Position numbers and translations under genes: made by a program
NCBI GenBank assembly: GCA_051656645.1
Contig: JBOGCH010000017.1
Span: 3,305 to 67,304 of the forward strand
Direction of reading: 5' to 3'
DNA: 64,000 nt
From: JBOGCH01 sp051656645
GTDB taxonomy: Bacteria > Bacteroidota > Bacteroidia > Bacteroidales > Marinifilaceae
Notes under the pieces: generated by a model
What the model saw: the letters and a program-made list of their open reading frames with translations, nothing else
Databases searched by the model: none
What the model was told of the DNA's origin: nothing
Shown: in pieces, positions 34,929 through 42,699 of the stretch
How the letters are laid out: each line of letters starts with the position of its first letter
Position numbering within the stretch: position 1 is the first letter of the stretch

Positions 34929-36929
34929 ATGGGAAAGAAAAAATTATTTCGTAAACTAACTACGGACGAGATTAAACTCCTAGAACAACAAGGTTGCCGC
35001 GCACAAGCATGGAATATGATTGATGTAGATGAAAATTTCACGCCTCAACATATACACCACGTTCACTTTTCAGGTACAGTGCAATTGGGAAGTTTTGAAA
35101 AATTATTTATACTGCCGGGAGGTGTACCTAAACACGCAGGTATATACCGCGCAACTATTCATAACTGTGTTATTGATGATGATGTACTTATAGAAAACGT
35201 TTCGCAGTATATTGCCAATTACAGGATAGGGAAAGATTCGCGAATACAAAACATTGACAGAATTGTTGTAACAAATGCTACAAGTTTCGCTAACGGAACG
35301 CCAGTTTCCGTACTGAACGAGGTTGGTGGGCGCGAGGTACCGATGTTCAATAATCTGTCAGCTCATTTGGCATATATTATTGCCTTATATAGACATAATC
35401 CACAGCTTATCCGTATTTTAAGCAGCATGATATCCGATTATGCACAGGAGATACAAACAACACAAGGAGTTATTGCGTACGGATGTACCGTAATTGGGTG
35501 TGGGACCATTGAGAATGTATATATTGGCGATTTCGCAACTCTTGATGGAGTGTCGCGACTATCTGAAGGATCTATAAATAGTACCAAGGAAGCACCTATA
35601 TTTGTGGGGCATAATGTAGTTGCCGAACGGTTTATTTTCTCATCTGGAGCTCACATTAGCGATGGAGCAACCGTTGTCAACTCCTTTATTGGCCAGGCTT
35701 GTCATATAAGCAAGTTATTTTCAATGCACGACTCGCTGTTCTTTAGTAATTGTCAAGGAGAAAATGGAGAGGCCTGTGCCGTGTTTGCAGGTCCATACAC
35801 CGTTTCCATGCACAAATCTAGCTTACTGATTGCTGGTATGTTCTCCTTTTTAAATGCTGGAAGTGGCTCCAACCAAAGTAATCATTTATACAAACTAGGT
35901 CCCATTCATCAAGGAATTGTTGAGCGAGGTTCTAAAACCACGAGCGACTCCTATATTCTGTGGCCCGCTAAAATTGGCCCATTCTCGCTCATTATGGGTA
36001 GACATGTGGAACATCCGGATACATCCAATCTGCCGTTCTCCTATCTCATAGAGCGCAACAATACAACAACACTTGTTCCGGCAGTAAATCTTCGAAGTGT
36101 TGGTACCATTCGGGACGTTAAAAAGTGGCCACAACGAGACAAGCGCACGGACAGGGTTCTGTTGGATAAAATAAATTTTAATTTGCTTAGTCCCTTCACT
36201 ATTCGCAAAATGCTTAATGGCATCGACATATTAAGATCACTTAAAGAGCTGTGTGGAGAAAATACACCTGAGTACAGCTACAACAACGTATCCATTAAGC
36301 ATAGTTCATTAAATAAAGGCATTGAGCTCTATTCCTTGGCTATTGTAAAATTCCTCGGTAATTCGCTTATTTCGCGTTTAGCCGATAAGGAAATACATAA
36401 CAACCAACAACTGCGAGCGCTTCTTACAGACACGCATAAGGATGGTCTAGGCGAATGGATTGATTTGTCTGGATTAATTGTTCCAAAAAAGTGTGTTACT
36501 CGAATGATTCACGATATAGAGCAAGAAAAATATCCGGGCATCACTTCCATTGAAAATTACTTCACTAAGTTACATACGGACTATTATGACATGGAATGGA
36601 CGTGGGCATGGCACGAACTTCAATTATGGTACCACGTGAATGGAGATGATATTACAGTGGACGACGTGGTACATATTATTTCCGATTGGAAAGATGCCGT
36701 TATAACTTTGGATAATATGCTTTATGAAGATGCGCGAAAAGAGTTCTCTCTTGCCGTTAAAGTGGGCTTTGGAATGGATGGGAAATCCGGACGAAAAGAG
36801 AAGGATTTTGAATACGTACGAGGAGACTTCGATAATAACCCGTTTGTTAAAAGCGTCCAAGAACATATCATTGAGAAAACAGAACTGGGCGACTTAATGA
36901 TTTCTCAACTTCTTAAATATAAATCATAA
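34929..36929 (+). CDS. DUF4954 family protein, left-handed beta-helix (hexapeptide repeats)
   Basis: A 666-residue cytoplasmic protein with no signal peptide. Residues about 75-390 hold irregular hexapeptide-type turns (AGIYRATIHNCVIDDDVLIENVSQYIANYRIGKDSRIQNI; GVIAYGCTVIGCGTIENVYIGDFATLDGVSRL; HISDGATVVNSFIGQACHI), as in acyltransferases and sugar nucleotidyltransferases, followed by a helical C-terminal domain (about 410-660). I recognise this as DUF4954, conserved in Bacteroidales, with no established activity. It lies alone on the plus strand and converges with purA, with a shared bidirectional hairpin between. The conserved Cys/His residues in the helix part could serve as a metal or active site, but this is not shown. 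Confidence 0.88.
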   Translation: MGKKKLFRKLTTDEIKLLEQQGCRAQAWNMIDVDENFTPQHIHHVHFSGTVQLGSFEKLFILPGGVPKHAGIYRATIHNCVIDDDVLIENVSQYIANYRIGKDSRIQNIDRIVVTNATSFANGTPVSVLNEVGGREVPMFNNLSAHLAYIIALYRHNPQLIRILSSMISDYAQEIQTTQGVIAYGCTVIGCGTIENVYIGDFATLDGVSRLSEGSINSTKEAPIFVGHNVVAERFIFSSGAHISDGATVVNSFIGQACHISKLFSMHDSLFFSNCQGENGEACAVFAGPYTVSMHKSSLLIAGMFSFLNAGSGSNQSNHLYKLGPIHQGIVERGSKTTSDSYILWPAKIGPFSLIMGRHVEHPDTSNLPFSYLIERNNTTTLVPAVNLRSVGTIRDVKKWPQRDKRTDRVLLDKINFNLLSPFTIRKMLNGIDILRSLKELCGENTPEYSYNNVSIKHSSLNKGIELYSLAIVKFLGNSLISRLADKEIHNNQQLRALLTDTHKDGLGEWIDLSGLIVPKKCVTRMIHDIEQEKYPGITSIENYFTKLHTDYYDMEWTWAWHELQLWYHVNGDDITVDDVVHIISDWKDAVITLDNMLYEDARKEFSLAVKVGFGMDGKSGRKEKDFEYVRGDFDNNPFVKSVQEHIIEKTELGDLMISQLLKYKS

Positions 36930-36932
36930 AAC

Positions 36933-36972
36933 AAATCGGCGGTTACTATAATTAAATAGCAACCGCCGATTT
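36933..36972. terminator. Bidirectional terminator between DUF4954 gene and purA
   Basis: Arms AAATCGGCGGTT and AACCGCCGATTT, extended by CTAT/ATAG, with a 6-nt AT loop. On the plus strand it is followed by TTATT, and the A-run before it serves as a T-tract on the minus strand for purA, whose stop is 19 bp away. Confidence 0.88.
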
Positions 36973-36990
36973 TTATTCTATAAACGGAAA

Positions 36991-38253
36991 TTATCCGCGA
37001 ACAATTGTCTGATCTCTATCCGGACCTACAGATACAATATGAATAGGTACTTCAAGCTCACGCTCAAGGAATTCAACATACGCATTAAACTCTGCAGGGA
37101 ACTGCTCTTGAGTTGTCATCTGTGTCATGTCTGTTTGCCATCCTTTAAGCTCTGTATAAACTGGCTCAACACCATCACAGATATCGTAAGGGAATTCGTT
37201 AGTTTCAACACCATCCACTTTATAAGCCACACAAGCTTTAATAGTTTCAAATGTATCAAGAACGTCGCTCTTCATCATAATTAATTTAGTAACGCCATTA
37301 ATCATAATAGCATAACGTAAAGCAACTAAATCAATCCATCCACAACGGCGTTTACGTCCTGTTACTGAACCAAACTCACGTCCGATAGTACACATTTTAT
37401 CGCCTGTCTCGTCAAATAACTCAGTTGGGAATGGTCCCGAACCTACGCGAGTACAGTACGCTTTAAAAATACCAAATACTTCGCCAATTGTATTAGGAGC
37501 AATACCTAATCCTGTGCAAGCTCCGGCACAAACAGTGTTTGATGATGTAACAAATGGATAAGAACCAAAGTCAACATCAAGCAACGTACCTTGTGCACCT
37601 TCTGCCAATACAGATTTACCTGCTTTGATATTATTATTAATCAAATATTCACTGTCAATAATATTGAATTGTTTTAAGTATTCAATACCTTCAAACCACT
37701 CTTTCTCTAACTCTGTAATGTCATATGAGTAGTTCAAACATTTCAACGTAGCTTCATGGCGTGCTTTCGCTGCATTGTACTTTTGGTCAAAGTTTAATAA
37801 AATGTCACCTACACGTACACCATTACGGCTCACTTTATCAGTATAGGTAGGACCAATACCTTTTCCGGTAGTTCCAATCTTAGCATCGCCCTTAGCTGCT
37901 TCATAAGCTGCGTCAAGCATACGGTGTGTAGGCAAAATTAAATGCGCCTTTTTTGAAATATAAAGTTGCTTAGTTAAATCGTGCCCGCTTTTCGCCAAAG
38001 CTTCAGCTTCTTGCTTAAACAAAATAGGATCTAGCACAACGCCATTACCAATAATGTTTACTTTTCCTCCTTGAAAAATTCCCGATGGGATAGATCGAAG
38101 TATGTACTTTTTACCTTCAAACTCCAATGTGTGTCCGGCATTAGGACCTCCCTGAAAACGTGTTATCAAATCGTAATTAGGAGTCAAGACATCTACTACT
38201 TTGCCTTTTCCCTCGTCACCCCATTGTAATCCAAGTAATACATCAACTTTCAT
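36991..38253 (-). CDS. purA: Adenylosuccinate synthetase
   Basis: A 420-residue PurA: GTP-dependent joining of IMP and aspartate to adenylosuccinate, the first committed step to AMP. The N terminus carries the GLQWGDEGKGKVVD P-loop (residues 8-21, with D13), GGPNAGHTLEFEGKKY includes the catalytic histidine, KIGTTGKGIGPTYTDKVSRNGVR and AEGAQGTLLDVDFGSYPFVTSS are family blocks, and the GRKRRCGWIDLVALRYAIMING block is intact. It follows the Fur-family gene by about 120 bp; TACTTTTG at 38360-38367 on the minus strand is a possible own -7 element. Confidence 0.98.
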   Translation of the reverse strand: MKVDVLLGLQWGDEGKGKVVDVLTPNYDLITRFQGGPNAGHTLEFEGKKYILRSIPSGIFQGGKVNIIGNGVVLDPILFKQEAEALAKSGHDLTKQLYISKKAHLILPTHRMLDAAYEAAKGDAKIGTTGKGIGPTYTDKVSRNGVRVGDILLNFDQKYNAAKARHEATLKCLNYSYDITELEKEWFEGIEYLKQFNIIDSEYLINNNIKAGKSVLAEGAQGTLLDVDFGSYPFVTSSNTVCAGACTGLGIAPNTIGEVFGIFKAYCTRVGSGPFPTELFDETGDKMCTIGREFGSVTGRKRRCGWIDLVALRYAIMINGVTKLIMMKSDVLDTFETIKACVAYKVDGVETNEFPYDICDGVEPVYTELKGWQTDMTQMTTQEQFPAEFNAYVEFLERELEVPIHIVSVGPDRDQTIVRG

Positions 38254-38372
38254 TTGTATCTAATTTTTATGTTTAATGCAAAATGAGTTGTCCCACAGGG
38301 CATACTCATATTTGATAATGAATATTTTATGTCTGCGTCCATTTTCACGAACAAACGTACAAAAGTAATATT

Positions 38373-38852
38373 TTAATGAGACTTTTTACCATCTTCGGCC
38401 GTTTTTTGTTTGCAGGCATCACATTCCCCATAAACATACAGCATACTTTGATGTACATTAAAACCATATTTCTCATGTAACTCATGTACTATCTCATCCA
38501 TTCGGTCGTCCGAGAACTCAATAATACAGCCACATTTCTTACATATTAAATGATGATGGCGCGAATTATCAAAGCATGCCTCATAGCACACCAAATGTGT
38601 ACTAAACTGATGCCGAACAAGCAATTTACAATCCATCAATAACTCTATTGTATTGTAAAGTGTTGCCTTGCTAACTCTATAACGCTTGGTCTTCATTACG
38701 CGATAGAGCGATTCAACGTCAAAATGCCCTTCATTGGAGTATATCTCATCTAATATTGCAAATCGCTCAGGCGTTTTTCTATGACTGTTTAACTGCAAAT
38801 ATTGCGTAAAGACACTCCGTACCCTATTCTTTACTATCTCCTTACTTGACAT
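38373..38852 (-). CDS. Fur-family transcriptional repressor
   Basis: A 159-residue Fur-family protein with a winged-helix domain (about 20-90, KTPERFAILDEIYSNEGHFDVESLYRVMK, VSKATLYNTIELL), then a dimerisation domain with HHHLICKKCGCIIEF and ECDACK, two CxxC pairs making the structural zinc site. Fur, Zur and PerR cannot be told apart reliably from sequence: the SRHHHLIC sensory region has several histidines, as in both Fur and PerR. It lies 17 bp after the RelA/SpoT gene and upstream of purA. Confidence 0.9.
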   Translation of the reverse strand: MSSKEIVKNRVRSVFTQYLQLNSHRKTPERFAILDEIYSNEGHFDVESLYRVMKTKRYRVSKATLYNTIELLMDCKLLVRHQFSTHLVCYEACFDNSRHHHLICKKCGCIIEFSDDRMDEIVHELHEKYGFNVHQSMLYVYGECDACKQKTAEDGKKSH

Positions 38853-38869
38853 GAAATCTCTATATTATT

Positions 38870-41074
38870 TTAATTCTCAACTCGTTTTACATTGATTATG
38901 CCCTTCACATCCTTTAGTTTATGAAGCAAACGTGTCAAGTCATCCGTATTGTGGACATATAAATGGAGTACACCTTCAAACACTCCGTCCTTACTCTCAA
39001 AATGTATTAACCTCAAAGTTATATTCGTTTCCTGCGATATCAATGTCGATATTTCACTTACTATACCGCTGGAATCTATTCCGTTCAAATTAATCACCGC
39101 TAGGAATGACATCAATTTCTGACTCACCCACTTCACCGGTACTATTTTGTCGCCAAAACTCGCCATTAAGCGTATAGCGTCCGGACAGCTGCGCTTATGC
39201 ACAATTATTTTGTCGCCCGCAATATTCATTCCTACCACATCATCTCCGGGAATCGGATTGCAACAGGGCGCTATTGTTATGTCCGGATTTTCCTCATTTA
39301 TTTCATGCTCTGTTGGCTTCTGAACTACATCTTTCTTATCACTCTTTGAAAACTGAAGTTTCCAATATTTCACAAAAAAGTTTTCAGGTTTCTTTTTAAG
39401 CACTTTCTCTATTTCCCCATATGAGAGGATATCTTTCGATATATTTAAATACAACTCATCCTTATTTGGCAAATCGTAATTCCGTAGCAGCTTCTCCAGT
39501 GGATTAACACCACCATCCAGTGCTAATTTATTTATTATATCCTTATATTTCTCCTTACCTACTCGGATCTGCTCCTTACGCTCTTTTTTCAAAAACACAT
39601 TAATATGTGCTCGTGCCTTCGCAGTAATTATAAAATTAAGCCATTCACGCTGTGGAAATTGTTTCTCACTAGTTAAAATCTCAACCTGATCACCACTCTG
39701 TAACCTATGGCTCATTGGCACTAATCTGTGATTTACTTTAGCACCTATGCATTTATTTCCAATCTCTGAGTGAATATCGTAAGCAAAATCAAGAGCTGTA
39801 GCATTCTTTGGCAATGTTCGCATATATCCCTTCGGCGTAAATACGCGAATCTCCTTGGCAAACAAATTCATCTTAAATTCATCCAGGAACTCCAGTGCCA
39901 ATACATCCGGCTGATCCAATATTTCCTTCACTCCAGAGAGCCACTTATCCAGCTCACTACTCTCTCCGTCATTTTTATACTTCCAGTGTGCAGCTAAACC
40001 GCGCTCGGCTATATCGTCCATACGTTTGGAGCGTATCTGCACCTCGAACCACTGTCCTGCAGGCCCCATCACCGTAACATGCAACGCTTCGTACCCATTT
40101 GCCTTTGGTACACTCAGCCAGTCACGTATTCGCTCAGGTTTTGGACTATATAAATCCGTTATTAACGAATAAATGTTCCAACACTGCCACTTCTCAGGTT
40201 GGCCATCCTTTGCATTAAAAACAATGCGAACTGCCAACAAATCATATATCTCGTCAAAGCTTATATTTCGTTTCTGCATTTTACGCCACACGGAGTAAAC
40301 ACTCTTTGTGCGCGACGAAATTGAGAACACATATCCATTCTCATCTAACTTAGTGCGTATTGGAGCAATAAAACGTTCCAATAGCAAAGTATAGCGCTGA
40401 TGATAAGCATATATCTTATCTGCAATAATTCTGTACTCTTCCGGATGCTCATACTTTAAACTCAAGTCCTCCAACTCTGTTTTTATTGCATGTAGCCCCA
40501 TTCTGTGCGCAAGTGGCGCATATATATAAAGTGTCTCGCCGGCAATTTTAACTTGCTTATGTTCGGGCATTGACGATAGCGTACGCATATTATGCAACCT
40601 ATCAGCAATCTTAATCAATATAACACGTACATCATCGGCAAGTGTTAAAATCATTTTCCGAAAACTCTCGGCTTGCTTACTGCTATTCTGACCCGTAACT
40701 TCACTAATCTTCGTTAATCCGTCAACAATTGAAGCTACACGCTCTCCAAACAAATTGCCTATATCCTCTACTGTATAATCCGTGTCCTCCACAACATCAT
40801 GCAGTAAAGCTGCAATAACAGATGTTGTTCCCAAGCCTATCTCCTTGGCTGTTATTTGTGCCACTGCAATTGGATGTAAAATATAAGGTTCACCCGAACG
40901 TCTTTTTATTCCAACATGCGCTGCCTTTGCAAACTCATAGGCATGACGTATCTTCTCCTTATTCTCATCCGTTGTACCCGGCCTAAGGGAGTTTATTAAA
41001 TTTTCAAACGCACGCTCCACCAATATATCGCTATCCATTATCTTACAGTTTTCGAGGTTTCCGGTCATATTCAT
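38870..41074 (-). CDS. RelA/SpoT-family bifunctional (p)ppGpp synthetase/hydrolase
   Basis: A 734-residue RSH enzyme. The hydrolase domain contains HD at H92-D93 (LLHDVVEDTDY), preceded by RRSGEPYILHP, with a second D in IKIADRLHNMRTL. The synthetase region has SRTKSVYSVWRKMQKRNISFDEIYDLLAVRIVF and GYEALHVTVMGPAGQWFEVQIRS. TGS (VFTPKGYMRTLPKNATALDFAYDIHSEIGNKCIGAKVN) and C-terminal ACT domains (LMSFLAVINLNGIDSSGIVSEISTLISQETNITLRLI) are present. Both activities look intact. It lies between murI and the Fur-family gene with 17-22 bp gaps. A start at M13 is possible. Confidence 0.96.
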   Translation of the reverse strand: MNMTGNLENCKIMDSDILVERAFENLINSLRPGTTDENKEKIRHAYEFAKAAHVGIKRRSGEPYILHPIAVAQITAKEIGLGTTSVIAALLHDVVEDTDYTVEDIGNLFGERVASIVDGLTKISEVTGQNSSKQAESFRKMILTLADDVRVILIKIADRLHNMRTLSSMPEHKQVKIAGETLYIYAPLAHRMGLHAIKTELEDLSLKYEHPEEYRIIADKIYAYHQRYTLLLERFIAPIRTKLDENGYVFSISSRTKSVYSVWRKMQKRNISFDEIYDLLAVRIVFNAKDGQPEKWQCWNIYSLITDLYSPKPERIRDWLSVPKANGYEALHVTVMGPAGQWFEVQIRSKRMDDIAERGLAAHWKYKNDGESSELDKWLSGVKEILDQPDVLALEFLDEFKMNLFAKEIRVFTPKGYMRTLPKNATALDFAYDIHSEIGNKCIGAKVNHRLVPMSHRLQSGDQVEILTSEKQFPQREWLNFIITAKARAHINVFLKKERKEQIRVGKEKYKDIINKLALDGGVNPLEKLLRNYDLPNKDELYLNISKDILSYGEIEKVLKKKPENFFVKYWKLQFSKSDKKDVVQKPTEHEINEENPDITIAPCCNPIPGDDVVGMNIAGDKIIVHKRSCPDAIRLMASFGDKIVPVKWVSQKLMSFLAVINLNGIDSSGIVSEISTLISQETNITLRLIHFESKDGVFEGVLHLYVHNTDDLTRLLHKLKDVKGIINVKRVEN

Positions 41075-41096
41075 GACAGTTTGTACATAATCCCAT

Positions 41097-41942
41097 TTAT
41101 AATTTTATGCTCTCGGACTTAATTTTCTTCCCCATAAATAAAGAAGCTGTATGGTCAAAGAGCTCTGCATTCTCAGTAGTCTGATACGTTATCGTTCCAC
41201 CTGTTGATAATTTCGCCTTCATCTCAGGATGACGGTTTAAATAATCGTCCAGGCTGCTCGCCACAATATCTCCCTGCTTCACCATCTTCACGTGGCGCGG
41301 CAAATAACGTCCAATAATTTCGCTTAGAAGCGGATAATGTGTACATCCCAACACAACAGTATCTATCTCCTTGTCCATACACATTAACTCATCAACATAG
41401 CGCTTTACAAAGTACTCTGCACCCAGAGTGTTTATCTCATTATTTTCCACAATAGGAACCAACATTGGGCAAGCTAATTGTGACACTACAAAACTATCCG
41501 TTCCATACAGTTTATCCAACTCAAGTTTATACGAATCGGATTGTACCGTACCGCGCGTTGCCATCACTCCCACATGCTTATTCTCTGAAATTACATCAAG
41601 TACTTCCACACTTGGGCGTATCACTCCCAACACACGCTTCTCGCCTTCAATATTAGGCAAATCATTTTGCTGTATACTGCGTAGAGCCTTTGCAGAAGCC
41701 GTATTACAAGCAATTATTACCAACTCACAGCCCTGCGAAAACAAATAACGCACGGCCTCAAGCGTATATTTATACACAAGCTCAAAAGAGTGCGACCCGT
41801 AAGGCGCGCGCGCGTTATCACCCAAGTACAAATAATCATAACCGGGCAATTGCCCAACAATTCCCTTCAAGATTGTCAATCCGCCATATCCGGAATCAAA
41901 AACTCCAATGGGACTTTTGCGCTTCAAACTTTCATTACTCAT
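41097..41942 (-). CDS. murI: Glutamate racemase
   Basis: A 281-residue MurI, which makes D-glutamate for peptidoglycan. PIGVFDSGYGGLTILK holds the catalytic aspartate region, IACNTASAKALR holds the first catalytic cysteine (C79) and LGCTHYPLLSEII the second with its histidine. Length is normal. It is followed by the RelA/SpoT gene (22 bp) and separated from the OmpH gene by a terminator. Confidence 0.97.
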   Translation of the reverse strand: MSNESLKRKSPIGVFDSGYGGLTILKGIVGQLPGYDYLYLGDNARAPYGSHSFELVYKYTLEAVRYLFSQGCELVIIACNTASAKALRSIQQNDLPNIEGEKRVLGVIRPSVEVLDVISENKHVGVMATRGTVQSDSYKLELDKLYGTDSFVVSQLACPMLVPIVENNEINTLGAEYFVKRYVDELMCMDKEIDTVVLGCTHYPLLSEIIGRYLPRHVKMVKQGDIVASSLDDYLNRHPEMKAKLSTGGTITYQTTENAELFDHTASLFMGKKIKSESIKL

Positions 41943-42004
41943 AGGATCTCCTCCAATCGTTAAGAAATTGTTTACTAAGATATAAAAGTAATTGTTTTTC
42001 CTAC

Positions 42005-42036
42005 AAAAAAAAATAGCTATCCTTAATGGATAGCCA
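42005..42036 (-). terminator. Terminator after the ompH gene
   Basis: On the minus strand GGCTATCC/GGATAGCT form a short stem with a 5-nt loop, followed by nine T residues; it starts about 23 bp after the ompH stop. This suggests murI and downstream genes need another promoter or read-through. Confidence 0.82.
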
Positions 42037-42058
42037 TTTTTTTATACTATTAAACTAT

Positions 42059-42580
42059 TTATTTAATTCCTAGTTTAGTTTTAACTAAAGGTAAAAGATC
42101 GTCTGCATTATCTGCACTGTATAGGATAGATCCTGCGCTCATATCAAATACGTAAGTATAACCATTCTCTTTAGCTACATCTTTAATCGCTTTAAGAGCT
42201 TTGTCCATAATAGGCTGAATTAAATCTTGTTGCGATTTTTGTAACTCATTACCTGCCAACTCTTCAAAACGTTGAATACGTTGTTGGTATTCCATAATTT
42301 CTTGCTCTTTCGCTTTACGAACTACATCTGTATAAGTAGGTTGTTTCTCCTGATACTCAGTAATCATTTTTTGGTACTGCTCACGCAAGCTGTTGCTTTC
42401 TTTGATTACGTCGTCACGTTTTGTTTGTAACGTTTTCTCTGCAGCAATCATTTCAGGCATAATTTTCAATAACTTCTCAGTTTCTATATGACCAAGCTTC
42501 TGTGTTTTTGTCTGTGCGGATACGGTTAGAGTTGCAATACTAAATGCAACAATGGCAACGATTTTTAAAATATTCTTCAT
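42059..42580 (-). CDS. skp: OmpH/Skp-family periplasmic chaperone
   Basis: A 173-residue protein with a signal peptide (1-23, ending VSAQ). The mature part is mainly a long charged helix (EKLLKIMPEMIAAEKTLQTKRDDVIKESNSLREQYQKMITEYQEKQ), and the C-terminal end (MDKALKAIKDVAKENGYTYVFDMSAGSILYSADNADDLLPLV) is typical of OmpH. Skp carries unfolded outer-membrane proteins to the BAM complex. It is directly downstream of bamA, the normal Bacteroidota order. Confidence 0.94.
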   Translation of the reverse strand: MKNILKIVAIVAFSIATLTVSAQTKTQKLGHIETEKLLKIMPEMIAAEKTLQTKRDDVIKESNSLREQYQKMITEYQEKQPTYTDVVRKAKEQEIMEYQQRIQRFEELAGNELQKSQQDLIQPIMDKALKAIKDVAKENGYTYVFDMSAGSILYSADNADDLLPLVKTKLGIK

Positions 42581-42623
42581 AATTATAATTGTTTATATTC
42601 GTTTGTAATCTATCATATAAAAG

Positions 42624-42631
42624 CAAATATA
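42624..42631 (-). promoter_or_regulatory. Candidate -7 element of ompH
   Basis: Minus-strand TATATTTG fits TAnnTTTG and lies 43-50 bp before the ompH start. It overlaps the end of a long hairpin (42628-42680), so termination of bamA and initiation of ompH would share sequence. No clear -33 box. Confidence 0.4.
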
Positions 42632-42680
42632 GCGATTTTCTTGATATATTCATATAGAATACATCAAAAAAATCGCTATA
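42628..42680 (-). terminator. Long hairpin between bamA and ompH
   Basis: Arms TATAGCGATTTT and AAAATCGCTATA are perfect; inside, TTGATATATTC pairs almost fully with GAATACATCAA. It starts 20 bp after the bamA stop. T-rich on both sides and could stop transcription either way or protect the bamA mRNA end. Confidence 0.5.
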
Positions 42681-42699
42681 GTCTTTATTTCAAATCAAA

